The notes: generated from the letters alone by a model not told the origin. Numbered from the stretch's first letter, positions 41,383-52,156 are shown. The stretch: 64,000 bases of DNA from Embleya scabrispora (GCF_002024165.1 NZ_MWQN01000001.1:3513365-3577364); one strand, 5' to 3'. Numbers and translations: made by a program.

Positions 41383-44300
41383 CTATTCTCCTCTCGCCCT
41401 GCCCAGGAACTGGCGGCGGTTGTCGTTCGCGAAGGAGGCGAGTCGCTCGGCCATCGCCTTCAGCGGAGCCCAGTCCTTGTCCGCGGGCCGGAGCCCGCCA
41501 GCCAGTAGCCTTCCCTGGATGACCCCGGCCAAGGTAGCCAAGTCCTGGCTCTGCCCCTGGTAGGACACCTTCACCATGGTCTCGGCCGCCACGTCGCACA
41601 GCTGACCGACGAGCGGGCGGAGGTCGTCCCCGGTTTTCCTGACCTCGGTGCTGTCCGCCATGAGCTGGACCAGCAGGCGGTAGGTCCTCTGCTCCAGCGG
41701 GCTGAGGCCGGCGACCTCCGGGTCCTCCTCGTGCTCCTGCCTGGCCTCCTCGATCAGACGTGCGAACTTCTCGGCCTGCTCTTCGAACCGGTCGGGAGTG
41801 GTCCGGAGGATCTCCTCAAGGCGTTCCGACAGGCGCTGGTACTTCTCCGGGTCCTCCCGCCGGACCCGCTCCTCCAGGTGGAACCGCAAGGCGTGCCCCA
41901 TCTCGGCCGCAGCCTCGCGGGGCGGCAGGCCGCGCACCGCGTCGTCGAAGCCGTCTGCGGTGATCCAGACCGGCGGGATCGCCTCCTCGATCTCCGGCCC
42001 CTCCAGATGGTCGGCGATCATGGCCCGGACCTTCCGGCCGTATCTGCGGAGGGTGAACGTGCCGCCCTCGGCGTCCCGGAACAGGCGTCGCACGCGCTTC
42101 TGGAGCAGCCCCCAGTGCCGGGCGTCGTTCACGTACTCGAGGGCAGCCTCGTGTGGCAGTACGCGTTCCATCGTGTCCAGGAAATTTTGCAGTGCCGTGT
42201 CGAACGCGAGCCGGGTGCGCTCGTCCTCGAACCGGTCCAGGGCGGCACGCAGTCGCACCGGGTCGGTCAGGTCGGCGTCCGTGACACCGAGGTCGCGGAG
42301 GAGGCCGCGCACGGCGGCGGCAGCGGGTTCGAGACTTTCGATCTCCACCGACATGCTGCGCATCGTGTCGTGCTGGTCGGCCTCCCGGTATCCGGCCAGC
42401 GCCTTGTTCAGATGGCCGAAGACGCCGTAGTAGTCGACGACGTAGCCGATCTCCTTACCTGGGTGCGGGCGGTTGACGCGGGCGACGGCCTGGAGCAGTT
42501 CGGCGCCGCGGATCGGGCGGTCCAGGTAGAGGACCTGCTCGCGGGGGGCGTCGAAGCCGGTGAGCAGCATCGACTTCACGATCAGCATCGCGATGGGACT
42601 GTCGGGGTGCACCGGGTCGGGCACGGCCCCGCGCCGGGACGCGTGGGGCTCTGTGACGGCGTGGGACCAGGGATGATCCGCGTTCCGGTCGGCGGCCTCC
42701 GCTTCGGGAGTCGTAACCGGCGGAGTCACCGCCGTCGCCTGGGCCCACACCGAATCGGGGGGCAGCAGCGGGAACGCCTTCTGGAAGCGCGCGATGTACG
42801 CCTCCTGCCGCCTGGAGTCGGTCCACTCCGCCCACTGGCCGTGCTTGCTGCCGGTGCTCGGAGAGATGACGGGCACGAAGTCGATCCGGCGCAGCAGGGC
42901 CCGGAACTGGTGGGCCTGGTGCAGATAGCGCAGTCGGCCCTCCAGCCTCTCCGGCGGAGTGCCGGCGACCGACTCGGGGTCGTACCCCTCCAGTTCCTCC
43001 AGCAGCCGGTCGCGGGCCGCCCGCAGAGCGTGGTGGTACTCCACGGCGGCCTTCCGGCTGACGGCCGCGACCTGCGCCTTGAAGCCGCCGGGCAGCACGG
43101 TGGTCACCCAGTGCTCCAGCATGTCCTCAGCCTTGGCCGCGATCATCGGCTCGGACTCGGCGACGTCGCTTCCGGTGGGCCACCGCTTCAGCAGCGCGGC
43201 CTTCTCCTCCGGCGTGCGGTCGCGGACCAGGTCGTCAAACCGGCGGTCGAGGCCCGCCCCGTCCTTGACCTCGCCCTCCCCGGTGCGCCCCTCGTAGCGG
43301 ATGCGGACGACGACCTCGTCGTGCTCGGCGTCCTCCATCCGGTACTCGTCCAGGAAGCCGCGCGGGGAGTCACCGCGCCCGAAGATCCGGCGGGTATCCT
43401 CCTCCCGCCCGGTAGTGATGGGCGTTCCGGTGAACCCGATCTTCGCCGCGTTCGGGACGGCCTTGCGCAGAGCGGCGTGCAGCACGCTGGTGTGCGAGCG
43501 GTGTGCCTCGTCGACCAGGACGAGGATGGCGGGGGACGTGTTGCACTCGGGAAAGTTCGGCACGGGCGGCGCCACCTCGGCGCGCTTCCCGGCGCGGGTC
43601 CGCTCGGCCTCCGCGTACTCCTCCGCCAGGTCGCGGCCGTCCTCGTCCTGCTCGGCGTCGCCGGAGAAGGTGAGCCCGACCCCGTACTTCTGGATCATCC
43701 CGAAGACGACCCGCCGGCCGCCCGCTCGCAGCAGGCCCTCCAGTTCGGTGCGGGTGTCAGCCGTCACGACCTCGGACCCGCTCGTGTCCAGCGCCTCGGT
43801 GAGCTGCGTCTGCAACTGGGTGCGGTCGGTGACGACCACGACGGTGAACTCGCTCAGCCTCGGGTGCGCGTGGACCCGCCGGACGAGGAAGGTCATGGTC
43901 AGGCTCTTGCCGGAGCCCTGGGTGTGCCAGATGACGCCGCCGCGCTCGTCCTCGGTCGTCGGCCCGCTCCGGGGCCGCCCGTCGAGCAGCCGCCGTACAG
44001 CCTTCTCGGCGGCCCGGTACTGCTGGTGGCGGGCAACGGCCTTGACGGTCAGCGTGGCGCCGGAGTCGGTCTCGACGGGCAGCTCGATCACGTAGTGCCG
44101 CACGATGTTGAGCAGCGCCGCGGGGCGCAGCACCACGCCTACCAGCTTCTGCTGCTCGCCGAGTGCGGCCAGCGCGGACCCGTCGGCAGCCGGCACGAGC
44201 CCCGCCGTGAGGAGTTCACGCCGCAGGGTGCTGCCGTCCTCGGGCTCGACGCTGCGCCAAGGGTGGAAATGCTCGGGGCCGGAGGTGACAGTCCCCAGGT

Positions 44301-45015
44301 GGGCGGTCTCACCGCTCGCCGCGACGAGCAACTGCACGGTGCGGAAGAGCTCAGGTACGCCGGCGGGCCGGGTGGGCCCCTCCGCCGGACGGGCCCGCGC
44401 TCCCTCCTCTACGACCGGGTTGCCCGCGTAGTGCCGAAGGTCGAGAACAGCCTCGCGGACGGGCTCGGCGAGGTCGGGACTCTTGCATTCGACGGCGACG
44501 AGCGGGATGCCGTTCACGAAGAGGACGACGTCCAGGACGGAGTCCTTGCCCGCGCGGTTCCTGACCCGGAGCTGGTCGACCACGGTGAAGTCGTTGAGAC
44601 CGACCCGGTCGGGGTGCCACTCGATGTACTGCACCGTGGCCGACGCCCCGCCGTGCCCGGCAGAGGGCTTGCTCAGCACGAGTCCGCTGAGCAGCAGCCC
44701 GGTGGCCGCCAGGTTGGCCTTGACGATCCCCTCTCCGAGCGGCACGCGGACGAGTGCCGTGATGGCGCGGTCGACGTCGCTCGCGCCCATCCAGGGCACG
44801 CCGTCCAGGGCCCGGGTGTTGATCCGGCGCAGGGCCGGGTCGAGGAGGTCGGCGAGCAGGGGCCTGTCGACGTCGAGGGTGCCGATCTCGCGGCCCGGCC
44901 GGTGCGTCCACCCCATCGCCTTGAGCTGTGCGACCAGCGGCCGCTCCACCTCGTCCCGCTCCACCTGCATCACCACGAACCCGCGCCTCTCCCCGTACGT
45001 CCACTGGAGATCCAT
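41383..45015 (-). CDS. hsdR: Type I restriction enzyme, R subunit
   Basis: 1210 residues. N-terminal nuclease domain with Asp162 and Glu176-Cys-Lys178 (VLDVVLFVNG, AVECKSP). SF2 motor: Walker A HTQGSGKS at 364-371, DEAH at 502-505, FTGTP near 527, and motif VI QAVARVNRP. C-terminal helical region as in other R subunits. It translocates DNA and cleaves when the target site is unmethylated. The start could instead be the ATG at 44970. No frame break is seen, so it is probably active with the M and S subunits encoded upstream. Confidence 0.95.
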   Translation of the reverse strand: MDLQWTYGERRGFVVMQVERDEVERPLVAQLKAMGWTHRPGREIGTLDVDRPLLADLLDPALRRINTRALDGVPWMGASDVDRAITALVRVPLGEGIVKANLAATGLLLSGLVLSKPSAGHGGASATVQYIEWHPDRVGLNDFTVVDQLRVRNRAGKDSVLDVVLFVNGIPLVAVECKSPDLAEPVREAVLDLRHYAGNPVVEEGARARPAEGPTRPAGVPELFRTVQLLVAASGETAHLGTVTSGPEHFHPWRSVEPEDGSTLRRELLTAGLVPAADGSALAALGEQQKLVGVVLRPAALLNIVRHYVIELPVETDSGATLTVKAVARHQQYRAAEKAVRRLLDGRPRSGPTTEDERGGVIWHTQGSGKSLTMTFLVRRVHAHPRLSEFTVVVVTDRTQLQTQLTEALDTSGSEVVTADTRTELEGLLRAGGRRVVFGMIQKYGVGLTFSGDAEQDEDGRDLAEEYAEAERTRAGKRAEVAPPVPNFPECNTSPAILVLVDEAHRSHTSVLHAALRKAVPNAAKIGFTGTPITTGREEDTRRIFGRGDSPRGFLDEYRMEDAEHDEVVVRIRYEGRTGEGEVKDGAGLDRRFDDLVRDRTPEEKAALLKRWPTGSDVAESEPMIAAKAEDMLEHWVTTVLPGGFKAQVAAVSRKAAVEYHHALRAARDRLLEELEGYDPESVAGTPPERLEGRLRYLHQAHQFRALLRRIDFVPVISPSTGSKHGQWAEWTDSRRQEAYIARFQKAFPLLPPDSVWAQATAVTPPVTTPEAEAADRNADHPWSHAVTEPHASRRGAVPDPVHPDSPIAMLIVKSMLLTGFDAPREQVLYLDRPIRGAELLQAVARVNRPHPGKEIGYVVDYYGVFGHLNKALAGYREADQHDTMRSMSVEIESLEPAAAAVRGLLRDLGVTDADLTDPVRLRAALDRFEDERTRLAFDTALQNFLDTMERVLPHEAALEYVNDARHWGLLQKRVRRLFRDAEGGTFTLRRYGRKVRAMIADHLEGPEIEEAIPPVWITADGFDDAVRGLPPREAAAEMGHALRFHLEERVRREDPEKYQRLSERLEEILRTTPDRFEEQAEKFARLIEEARQEHEEDPEVAGLSPLEQRTYRLLVQLMADSTEVRKTGDDLRPLVGQLCDVAAETMVKVSYQGQSQDLATLAGVIQGRLLAGGLRPADKDWAPLKAMAERLASFANDNRRQFLGRARGE

Positions 45016-45123
45016 TCTGCGCGGCGGGATGGGGGCGCGCGAGGAGTACGGGAGAGAGAGCGGCGAAAAGGGGTGCGGACGTACCAGAATGCGGTGGTAC
45101 GTCCGCGCGGAGACTCGTTCCGG

Positions 45124-45381
45124 TCAGCGCTCAGCGGCGCCTTCGCGAGGGTCCCTGGCCTCCTCTCTTCCCGCTCCGGAGCCGGAAGGCGGGTGGCCCC
45201 TGTTGTGGGTGATCCGGACGACGCCCCGCAGGGCCTCGGTCATCCGGTCGCCCAGGAAGCCGAGCTGTACGGAGGTGGCGCGGATGTCGGCCAGCAGGTC
45301 GGCGGCACGGGCGAGCAGCCGGGCGGCCATCTCGAGTTGGAGGCTCTCGACGGTGTCGGCGGTCAAGGGTTCTCGACACAT
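45124..45381 (-). CDS. Hypothetical small protein between hsdS and hsdR
   Basis: 85 residues from ATG 45381. First half is helical and amphipathic (SLQLEMAARLLARAADLLADI), second half Gly/Arg/Glu-rich and disordered. Only a weak ribosome site. It may be a small antirestriction or regulatory protein, but nothing identifies it. Confidence 0.35.
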   Translation of the reverse strand: MCREPLTADTVESLQLEMAARLLARAADLLADIRATSVQLGFLGDRMTEALRGVVRITHNRGHPPSGSGAGREEARDPREGAAER

Positions 45382-45392
45382 TCGCCACGCCT

Positions 45393-46022
45393 GTGGTTTG
45401 GGTTCTCCTGGACGAGGCAGCGTTGCATCGCGCAGTCGGAGGGCCGAGGGTCATGGTGGAGCAGATCCGGCACATGGTCTGCCTGATGGAGGCCAGCCGG
45501 GTGCGGGTTCATGTGATGCCGTACAGGATTGGCGCTTACCCTCTGCTGCAAAGCATGCTCACACTGATGTCGTGGACCAACAACCGGTCGCATACTCGGA
45601 GGGGCTCCAGATGGGCAGGCTTCGCGCCTCTCCGTCTGTGGTCACCCGACTCCAGGCCATCTACGATCTTGCGCTGAGCGACGCGCTGTCGCTAACCGAG
45701 TCACTCGTCGACATGACTGAGCGCAGCGTTCCGGACAGCTCCGCGTGGGAGGGCTGGCGCAAGTCCTCGTACAGCACCGCCGGGCAGCAGCTGCGTGGAG
45801 GTATCGGATACCTTCCCCTCGGGCGTCTCCGTCCCCGTCCCCGTCCGCGACTCCGAGACCCCGGATGGCCCGGCGGTCGTATTCCCCGCGCCGAGCTGGT
45901 CCGCGTTCGTTACGGCCCTGCGATCCCCTCTCCCGCTGACGCTCGGACCCCCGCAACCGCGTCGGGGGTCGCTCTACTCCTCAGCCCCCGACCACCTAAA
46001 CGGCAACCCGCCCGGACAGTAG
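45393..46022 (+). pseudogene. Decayed DUF5753/DUF397 regulator-toxin-type gene pair
   Basis: VWVLLDEAALHRAVGG and EQIRHMVCLMEASRVRVHVMPY are the DUF5753 C-terminal domain of streptomycete XRE regulators, but the N-terminal helix-turn-helix is missing. A later segment, WRKSSYSTAG, is the start of DUF397, and VSDTFPSGVSVPVPVRDSETPDGPAVVF continues it in another frame, so the DUF397 part is frameshifted near 45787. XRE-DUF5753/DUF397 pairs are common in streptomycetes; this copy is a remnant. Confidence 0.75.
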
Positions 46023-47207
46023 ATCGTCTACTAGACCCGCTTTGAGCTGACGAAATTTGGCGAGTTCGTCAGCCTCGCGAGCAATTTTTCGATCACAAGT
46101 CGCAAGCACAGCCACGCCTTGCCTCTGCCTGACCAACGAAGGCAACGGAATTTCGATGCTCTTCAGCTCTTCTTGAGGCAGCTGGAACTGACCACTGGTT
46201 CCGCGAAACTTGGACACGATTTGCCGTCGTACATGAGGGGCAACCAAAACCGCCCCAAGGTAGGCGGGGTCTAGAACTCTGGCATCAGCCACCAATCGCA
46301 TCACGAGATCAGAAAGCATGATTCGGCGAGGAGCCTCATCGACCACACAAACCGATCCCACGAGACGAGCGGATCCATTGACGCGCACCATTAGCACGTC
46401 ACCGCGGGAGATCTCTAGTTCGGGACGCACTCTGACCTGCGACAGAATGCGCTTGATTTTTTGAGCGTCGAAATTTCCCGATGTCACGGCTCCAAGACGC
46501 ATCACACCCCACTCTCCTGGATTCGGCACACCCTCCGGCCCCATTGAAGGAACGCCGACCTCCAACCGATCCAACAGCTCCCGCAACGGAGTCATGGGAC
46601 TGTCGGATCGACCGCCAGCCAGAGAGAGCAGCATCCCTTCCCGCACGCTGCGCAGCTTGGCGATCGACGCCTCGATGCCGCGTTCCAGCTCCGCAAGGCT
46701 TGCGAGCACGTCGACGATCCGCTGTTGCGCAGAAATGGGGAACAGCGGGAACCTCAGGTTGCCGAACCTGCTCCCGCCAAGATGCGAGATGCTCGTCTTC
46801 TCAGCAATGCCGGCGAACACCGCGTTCGCACGCCACCAGACGAACACCGCTTGCGCGAACGCAGGCAGCACCACAGATCCGGGCCGAAACCGGATCAGAG
46901 TGTTCTGAAAACAGTAGGCTCCAGGTTCGCCGTCGTACAGCGCACTCCGCCCAACCATCATCAGGTTCTCCTGCCCTTCATTCAGCAGGATGTCGCCCGG
47001 CTTCAGGCCATACGTTGCGCGTTCGGCCGATGAGAACGCCATCGTATTGACGTCGGAGTAATCGATGCGTCCCTCATAGACGTTCGCGACTCGCAGGTAG
47101 GGCCATTGCCCGTCCCCCGCTCGGCTCGCCGGAGACAATTGCTTGCCCATGCGGACGTCACCGAGTTCCCTCACGGGAATGTACCGAACGGACGCGTCAC
47201 TCCGCAT
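45996..47207 (-). CDS. hsdS: Type I restriction enzyme, specificity subunit
   Basis: 403 residues with two target-recognition domains: the first (about 8-150) contains [22 protein letters not shown] and the [21 protein letters not shown] hinge; the second (about 205-370) has the matching [21 protein letters not shown]. Two coiled-coil conserved regions follow each domain. It overlaps hsdM by 11 bases. The recognised DNA sequence cannot be read from the protein. The gene is AT-richer than hsdM, common for S subunits. Confidence 0.93.
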   Translation of the reverse strand: MRSDASVRYIPVRELGDVRMGKQLSPASRAGDGQWPYLRVANVYEGRIDYSDVNTMAFSSAERATYGLKPGDILLNEGQENLMMVGRSALYDGEPGAYCFQNTLIRFRPGSVVLPAFAQAVFVWWRANAVFAGIAEKTSISHLGGSRFGNLRFPLFPISAQQRIVDVLASLAELERGIEASIAKLRSVREGMLLSLAGGRSDSPMTPLRELLDRLEVGVPSMGPEGVPNPGEWGVMRLGAVTSGNFDAQKIKRILSQVRVRPELEISRGDVLMVRVNGSARLVGSVCVVDEAPRRIMLSDLVMRLVADARVLDPAYLGAVLVAPHVRRQIVSKFRGTSGQFQLPQEELKSIEIPLPSLVRQRQGVAVLATCDRKIAREADELAKFRQLKAGLVDDLLSGRVAV

Positions 47208-49854
47208 AACCCAGCTCCCTCAGGAACCCGTCCAGCTTCGACGTCGCCCGCTCGCCGTCTGCGCGGATCTCGGCCAGCGAGACCGCGTACTTGCGCTCCC
47301 ACGTCTCGTAGGACGTCGTCAACTCCCGCTGCCAGCGGACCACGTGGCCGTTCAACTTCGACGCGAGGTCGTCGCAGAGAAGGGCGAGGACGACCCGGCG
47401 CTCCTCTGCCGCATCCAGCGCCGCGCGCGTACGGAACAGACGGGGCGGCTCCTCGCCCAGGGTGGGCGGGTCGCTCGGGTAGGGGAACCAGAAGTCCGCT
47501 TCCAGGCGCTTGACCACCGCGCCCGCCTTCGCGCGGTCCTTCTTCACGACGGCGATCTCCGCCAACAGCTCCACCAACTCCTCCACCGAGAGGGTGATTT
47601 CCTCGACGTCGGTGTCGGACTCCTCGTCGCCGTCGCCGTCGCCGTCGGCCTCCGCCGAACCCGCCGAGCCACCCCCTGCCGCCGGCTCCTTCGGCAACCG
47701 CCCGTTGAGTTCCTTCCACTTCGCGTCGAGGTCCGCCTTGCGCGCGTCCGCTTCCTTCAGCTCCGTCAGGAAGTCAGGGGCGATCGCGGCGACGAGCTTG
47801 TGGTCGTACGCCTGACGCCGCTCCGCGGCGGTCCGCTTGCGCTCCTTCTTCGTGCGGGGGTCCTGTTCGGGGGCGAGCAGGGTCTCGACGTTCTCCACCC
47901 AGCCGTCGATCACGCCCGTGAACCCGTTCTCCGACAGGGCGAGCAGGTCGTATTTGGCCTCGTGCCACCACCCGGCGACCGCGCCCGCGAGCGCGTACCG
48001 GTCGAGGAGGCCGACCTGGGTGAGCCGGTCGACGAAGGAGTCCATCAGCGAGCCGCGCGCCCGCATCAGCGCGGCCTTGCGCTCGGAGGCCGTGGACGCG
48101 GCGAGCAGTTCCGGTGTCGCGGCCACTGCTTCCAGGTGCTTCGCCTCCGCCATCCACCACTCGGCGAACGCGGCCCGCAGCTCCTCTTCGCGCGGCCGGG
48201 CCAGCGCGCCAAGGTCGGGGCGGGCTTCGACCGGCCAGAAGTCCAGGTAGTCGGCGTCTACGGGCGAGCGCTCCGTGAACAGGTCGTCCGCCCCGATCCC
48301 GTACGCGTCGAGCAGTTCGCTCTTCGCCTCGATCTCGGCGCGCGGCACCCCTCCGACCAGGTGCGCCCTGACGTCTTGCGGCTCGGGTGGCGGCGTGTTG
48401 TCCACGTAGCGGCGGATGTTGAGGTTGTCGCCGTTCTCGGCGAGCTCCTCGCGGGTCACGACGCTCGAGAAGCCGGGCACTTCGGCGAACGTCCGAAACG
48501 TGGTCGTGATCTTCTCGGCGTGCTCGGGCAGCAGCACGTTTTGCGCCCGCTCGGCGTGGTACTCGCGGTCCGCATTGATGAACAGGACCTTCCCCGCGCG
48601 CTCCGGCTCGTCCTCCCCCCTGTCCCGGTCCTTGCAGCCAGGCGGGCGCAGCACCAGGATGCAGGCCGGGATGCCGGTGCCGTAGAAGAGGTTCGGGGCG
48701 AGGCCGATGACCGCCTCCACGGCGTCCTCGTCCAGCAGCTTCGTGCGGATCTGCTGCTCGCCGCCGCCCCGGAACAGCACGCCGTGGGGCATGACGGTGA
48801 TGACCATGCCGCCGCGCCCCTCCTTCTTGGTCTCCCAGAGCATGTGCTGGAGGAACATCAAGTCGGCCTTGCCGCGCTCGCTGGTTAGGCCGTAGGAGGT
48901 CCGCTCGGTCCTGTGCGCCAGGTCCGTGGCCGTGTAGTCCATCGAGAACGGCGGGTTGCTGAGCACCCCGTCGAAGCGGTCCGCATCCGAGGTCGGGACA
49001 TGGGTCGGCCTTGCCAGGGTGTCGCCGGTGGTCAGATCGAAGCGGCGTACGCCGTGCAGGACCATGTTCATCGTGGACATGATCCAGGAGCCGCTGTTGG
49101 CGTCCTGGCCGGCGAAGAACATGTCGGAGGTGTCCCCGCCGTGCTCCTCCACGTACTCCGCGGCGTGGATGAGCATGCCGCCCGAGCCCACGCACGGGTC
49201 GTAGATCCGCATACCCTGGGTGGGGGCGAGGAGTTCGACCATCATGCGGACCACGGCGCGCGGGGTGTAGAACTCGCCGCCCTTGCGGCCGGCCGAGTCG
49301 GCGAACTCTTTGATCAGGTACTCGTAGGCGGCGCCGATCAGGTCGGGGAACTCGAAGTCGTCCGTGCGCAGCCGGACCCGGCCGAAGTGCGCGATGAGGA
49401 GTTCCAGGCGCTTGTCGGCCAGCGTCGCCGTGCCTGCGGCGGCGCCGGAGCCGCCGATGCGGTTGAAGTCCAGGTGGTCGAAGAGACCCGTCAGCTTCTC
49501 GTTCTGCCCTTCGAGCAGTTGCAGGGCGGGGCGCAGCACGCTCTCGTTGATGTTGTGCTTGACGCCCGAGAGCTCGTGCCACCTGGCCTTCTCGGGCACG
49601 AACAGCACGTCGCGTTCGCGGTACGGGGCCTCTTGCTCCAGAAAGGCGTCGAGCTCTTCGCCGTCGAAGCCCCAGTCCCTCCTCGCCTGCTCCCCGATCC
49701 GCTCCCGGGCCGCCTCGAACTCGTCGTTGGCGCGCTTCAGGAAGAGCAGCCCGAAAATGTAGTCCTTGTACTCGGAGGCGTCCATCGTCCCCCGGAGGAT
49801 GTCGGCTGCGGCGAACAGGTGCCGCTCCAACTGGGCGAGCGTGAGCTTGGCCAC
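47197..49854 (-). CDS. hsdM: Type I restriction enzyme, N6-adenine methyltransferase subunit
   Basis: 885 residues. HsdM N-terminal helical domain ([20 protein letters not shown]), SAM site DPCVGSGG at 219-226 and catalytic NPPF at 300-303. The protein is longer than typical (about 500-550): after residue 600 there is an added helical, acidic region ([18 protein letters not shown] near 715). It modifies adenines in the HsdS target and protects the host. First gene of the hsd run after the RloA/RloB pair. Confidence 0.93.
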   Translation of the reverse strand: MAKLTLAQLERHLFAAADILRGTMDASEYKDYIFGLLFLKRANDEFEAARERIGEQARRDWGFDGEELDAFLEQEAPYRERDVLFVPEKARWHELSGVKHNINESVLRPALQLLEGQNEKLTGLFDHLDFNRIGGSGAAAGTATLADKRLELLIAHFGRVRLRTDDFEFPDLIGAAYEYLIKEFADSAGRKGGEFYTPRAVVRMMVELLAPTQGMRIYDPCVGSGGMLIHAAEYVEEHGGDTSDMFFAGQDANSGSWIMSTMNMVLHGVRRFDLTTGDTLARPTHVPTSDADRFDGVLSNPPFSMDYTATDLAHRTERTSYGLTSERGKADLMFLQHMLWETKKEGRGGMVITVMPHGVLFRGGGEQQIRTKLLDEDAVEAVIGLAPNLFYGTGIPACILVLRPPGCKDRDRGEDEPERAGKVLFINADREYHAERAQNVLLPEHAEKITTTFRTFAEVPGFSSVVTREELAENGDNLNIRRYVDNTPPPEPQDVRAHLVGGVPRAEIEAKSELLDAYGIGADDLFTERSPVDADYLDFWPVEARPDLGALARPREEELRAAFAEWWMAEAKHLEAVAATPELLAASTASERKAALMRARGSLMDSFVDRLTQVGLLDRYALAGAVAGWWHEAKYDLLALSENGFTGVIDGWVENVETLLAPEQDPRTKKERKRTAAERRQAYDHKLVAAIAPDFLTELKEADARKADLDAKWKELNGRLPKEPAAGGGSAGSAEADGDGDGDEESDTDVEEITLSVEELVELLAEIAVVKKDRAKAGAVVKRLEADFWFPYPSDPPTLGEEPPRLFRTRAALDAAEERRVVLALLCDDLASKLNGHVVRWQRELTTSYETWERKYAVSLAEIRADGERATSKLDGFLRELGYAE

Positions 49855-49942
49855 GTACGACTCCCTACGACCTGAGATGGCGGTCCGACCCTATGGCCGC
49901 CCCGCCCCATCCCGAAATCAGCGGGCCGGTCTGCCGGGGACG

Positions 49943-50626
49943 TCAGTAGGAGGCGATGCCGAGTACGTCCTCGACGAAGGTGTGCATGTCCGTGTACGGG
50001 TCGCGGTTGAACTTGGGCACATGGTCACCGTGCTGATCGTTCATGCGTCGCGCGTTGTCCCGGGCCTCTGCGAACCTGCCGAGAACCTGGCCGGGAAGGA
50101 CGAGCTTCGGATTGGCGGCGTCCTCACTGCCACGCTGGAAGGGCAGCCGGTCGGCCACGAGATCGCACACCCCCTCGAACGAACCGGTGACCGCTTTGTA
50201 GTGGGCAAGCCGCCACACCTCGAAGCACGGATGCGAGAAGGCGACATGAACACCGGCCTCCTTGGCCAGTTTCATCGCCTCGGGGACCCGCGGATGGTTG
50301 TCGTGGTCGAAGACGCACCAGACCTGCGGCTGGGCGGCAGCGCCCTTCAACTTCGCGCGCTTGGCTTCGCGGGTCTTCTCGCGCAGGAAGTCAGCCGCCA
50401 TCTCGACGAGGTCGATCGGCTTACGGTCTACCTTCTTCTTCCGGTTGGCGATGCGCAGCTCGACCTTGGCGGCCGGGTTCTTCAGTACCCCCACCTCAGT
50501 GATGATGTCGAAGTACGAGGGCTCGGTCACCTCACCCTCGGTGAATACGAAGACCACCCGTCTCCGCTGTCCCGACCCCCTCGAGGACCGTCCCAACGCG
50601 TCGGTTCCCCGCTGCGGCCGTGCCAT
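49943..50626 (-). CDS. RloB-like protein (AbiLii-type)
   Basis: 227 residues from ATG 50626, overlapping the ATPase stop by one base (TGATG). The TOPRIM-like pattern of RloB is present: VVFVFTEGEVTEPSYFDII (acidic residues), then WCVFDHDNHP (Asp-x-Asp) and SHPCFEVWRLAHY. RloB is often paired with an AAA ATPase and linked to type I restriction loci; AbiL-like systems use this pair for abortive infection. Nuclease or RNA-cleaving activity is inferred. Confidence 0.82.
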   Translation of the reverse strand: MARPQRGTDALGRSSRGSGQRRRVVFVFTEGEVTEPSYFDIITEVGVLKNPAAKVELRIANRKKKVDRKPIDLVEMAADFLREKTREAKRAKLKGAAAQPQVWCVFDHDNHPRVPEAMKLAKEAGVHVAFSHPCFEVWRLAHYKAVTGSFEGVCDLVADRLPFQRGSEDAANPKLVLPGQVLGRFAEARDNARRMNDQHGDHVPKFNRDPYTDMHTFVEDVLGIASY

Positions 50627-51888
50627 CAGCCCTGCCCCGCCCCTCCGTACGCCCCGGTCTCCCGCGCCGTCGCCAGCCGCCGGGCGATCTGCCCCTCGAG
50701 CAGGGACGGAACGCCGCCGAACGCTCCCGCGAGGTAGGACTGGGTGAGATCCTCCTCCTCGCCCGGGTCCGCGTCCGTCAGCGGGTAGAGCTCGGTCGCC
50801 CCGTCCTTGTCCTTCTGTGTCAGCCACACCTGTCCGGGTTCCAGCAGTCGCCCCCCGCTGGGGGTGGTCAGCATCGTCGCGTCATGGGAGGTGAAGACGA
50901 GCTGCGCACCATTGGGGTTCGCGAGGGGGTCGTGGAAGAGCCGCACGACTTCGGCGGCGAACCGGGAGTGCAGGCTCGCGTCGAGCTCGTCGATGAGCAG
51001 CACCGCGCCCTCGTCGAGGGCCAGCAGCAGCGGGCCGAGGAGGGCGAACCAGGAGCGGGTGCCGTAGGACTCCTCCGACCAGTCGAAGGCCACGTCCCCG
51101 CCCGCCGACCGGTGAGTCAGTTTCACCGAGCTCTTTCCCGGGCCCTCCTGCACGACGGAGGCCCCGGTGATGCCGAGGTCCGCGACCCTGAGCAGCTCCT
51201 GGATCCGCTGGGCGCGGTCCCCGGCGAGTTCCCGGGTGGTGAAGGTCTCGCGCTGAGGGCGTTCGGCCTCCGGGTCGATCGACCACAGATTGCGCCGGAA
51301 CCAGTGAAAGAGCGGGGAGAGCTGCGCATGGTTGTCCGTGCCGGCCGTGGAGAGCAGCAGGGCGTTCGGCCGGGTGCGGCGCACGAGTTGGGACCGATCA
51401 CGGATCCGGCTACCCGGCCACTTGTAGACCTCGGTCCGGGACGCGTCGCGGTCCATCCACTCCTGGCGGCGGCCGTGCGGGTAGCTGTGCAACCACTCAG
51501 ATTCGACCCGGTCCGAGCCAAGCTCGAAGCCGTACGTCCAGCGGACGGAGTCGATCAGGATGTCGACCTCGAAGAAGGACGGTTCGTTTTCGCTCTTCGG
51601 GTGCAGCGCGAAGACGTGGCGGGGGACGCCCTCGTAGGACGCCCAGCGAGCGTAGGAGTTGAGCACCGCGTGCCGCATGTCGCCGAGAGCGCTGAGCACG
51701 TTCGACTTGCCGGAGGCGTTCGCACCGAAGACGGCGAGGAGCGGGAAGACGGCCACGGTTCCGCCGCCCGCCAGCTCCACCGGGTTCGCCGACCCGTCGC
51801 CCCCGCTCTTGCCCTCGGGCGCGATGAAGGACAGTTCCTGTTCGTCGCGCAGGGACCGCACGTTCGCCACGCGGAATCTCAGCAGCAC
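50626..51888 (-). CDS. AAA15/21-type ATPase, RloA/AbiLi-like
   Basis: 420 residues from GTG 51888 with GGAGG nearby. N-terminal FRVANVRSLRDEQELSF and Walker A GANASGKSN (about 42-50); long insertion; Walker B VLLIDELDASLHS near 318 and switch His in FTSHDATML near 358. This is the SMC/ABC-like ATPase partner of RloB; the same architecture occurs in PARIS AriA and OLD-type systems. First gene of the run at the tRNA-proximal end of island I. Confidence 0.85.
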   Translation of the reverse strand: MLLRFRVANVRSLRDEQELSFIAPEGKSGGDGSANPVELAGGGTVAVFPLLAVFGANASGKSNVLSALGDMRHAVLNSYARWASYEGVPRHVFALHPKSENEPSFFEVDILIDSVRWTYGFELGSDRVESEWLHSYPHGRRQEWMDRDASRTEVYKWPGSRIRDRSQLVRRTRPNALLLSTAGTDNHAQLSPLFHWFRRNLWSIDPEAERPQRETFTTRELAGDRAQRIQELLRVADLGITGASVVQEGPGKSSVKLTHRSAGGDVAFDWSEESYGTRSWFALLGPLLLALDEGAVLLIDELDASLHSRFAAEVVRLFHDPLANPNGAQLVFTSHDATMLTTPSGGRLLEPGQVWLTQKDKDGATELYPLTDADPGEEEDLTQSYLAGAFGGVPSLLEGQIARRLATARETGAYGGAGQG

Positions 51889-51907
51889 ACCGTCCTCCTC
51901 TCCGCGC

Positions 51908-52156
51908 TCAGCGTAGTCGCGGCCACTGACATCGGCCCGGCGATTGGCACCTGGCCTGCGGTGGCGTGCCGCTTTCGTCGACCTGTGAGTCCTTGACTGG
52001 TGGCATATTTTCGATGACCGGCGTTGCGGGTGATGCCTTTGCGGCCGATTCGTCAGCTTCGAGGGTGGTCATTGCCGCACGGCGCTGCTCGCGCTGAACC
52101 CGATCGCGTCGTGTTCGCTTGTCCCGCGCGTTGTTCTTCTTGCGTCCCTGCCCCAT
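51908..52156 (-). CDS. Small basic hypothetical protein at the island end
   Basis: 82 residues from ATG 52156 with GAGGAG ten bases upstream. The N-terminus is extremely basic (MGQGRKKNNARDKRTRRDRV), the rest Ala/Thr/Pro-rich. It could be a small DNA-binding protein. No family recognised. Confidence 0.35.
   Translation of the reverse strand: MGQGRKKNNARDKRTRRDRVQREQRRAAMTTLEADESAAKASPATPVIENMPPVKDSQVDESGTPPQARCQSPGRCQWPRLR

Noticed and set aside
41731-45486. A 1251-residue open frame on the plus strand opposite hsdR
   Set aside because: It is fully antisense to hsdR, whose motifs are complete. Long antisense frames are normal at this GC content, and it has no motif or ribosome site.
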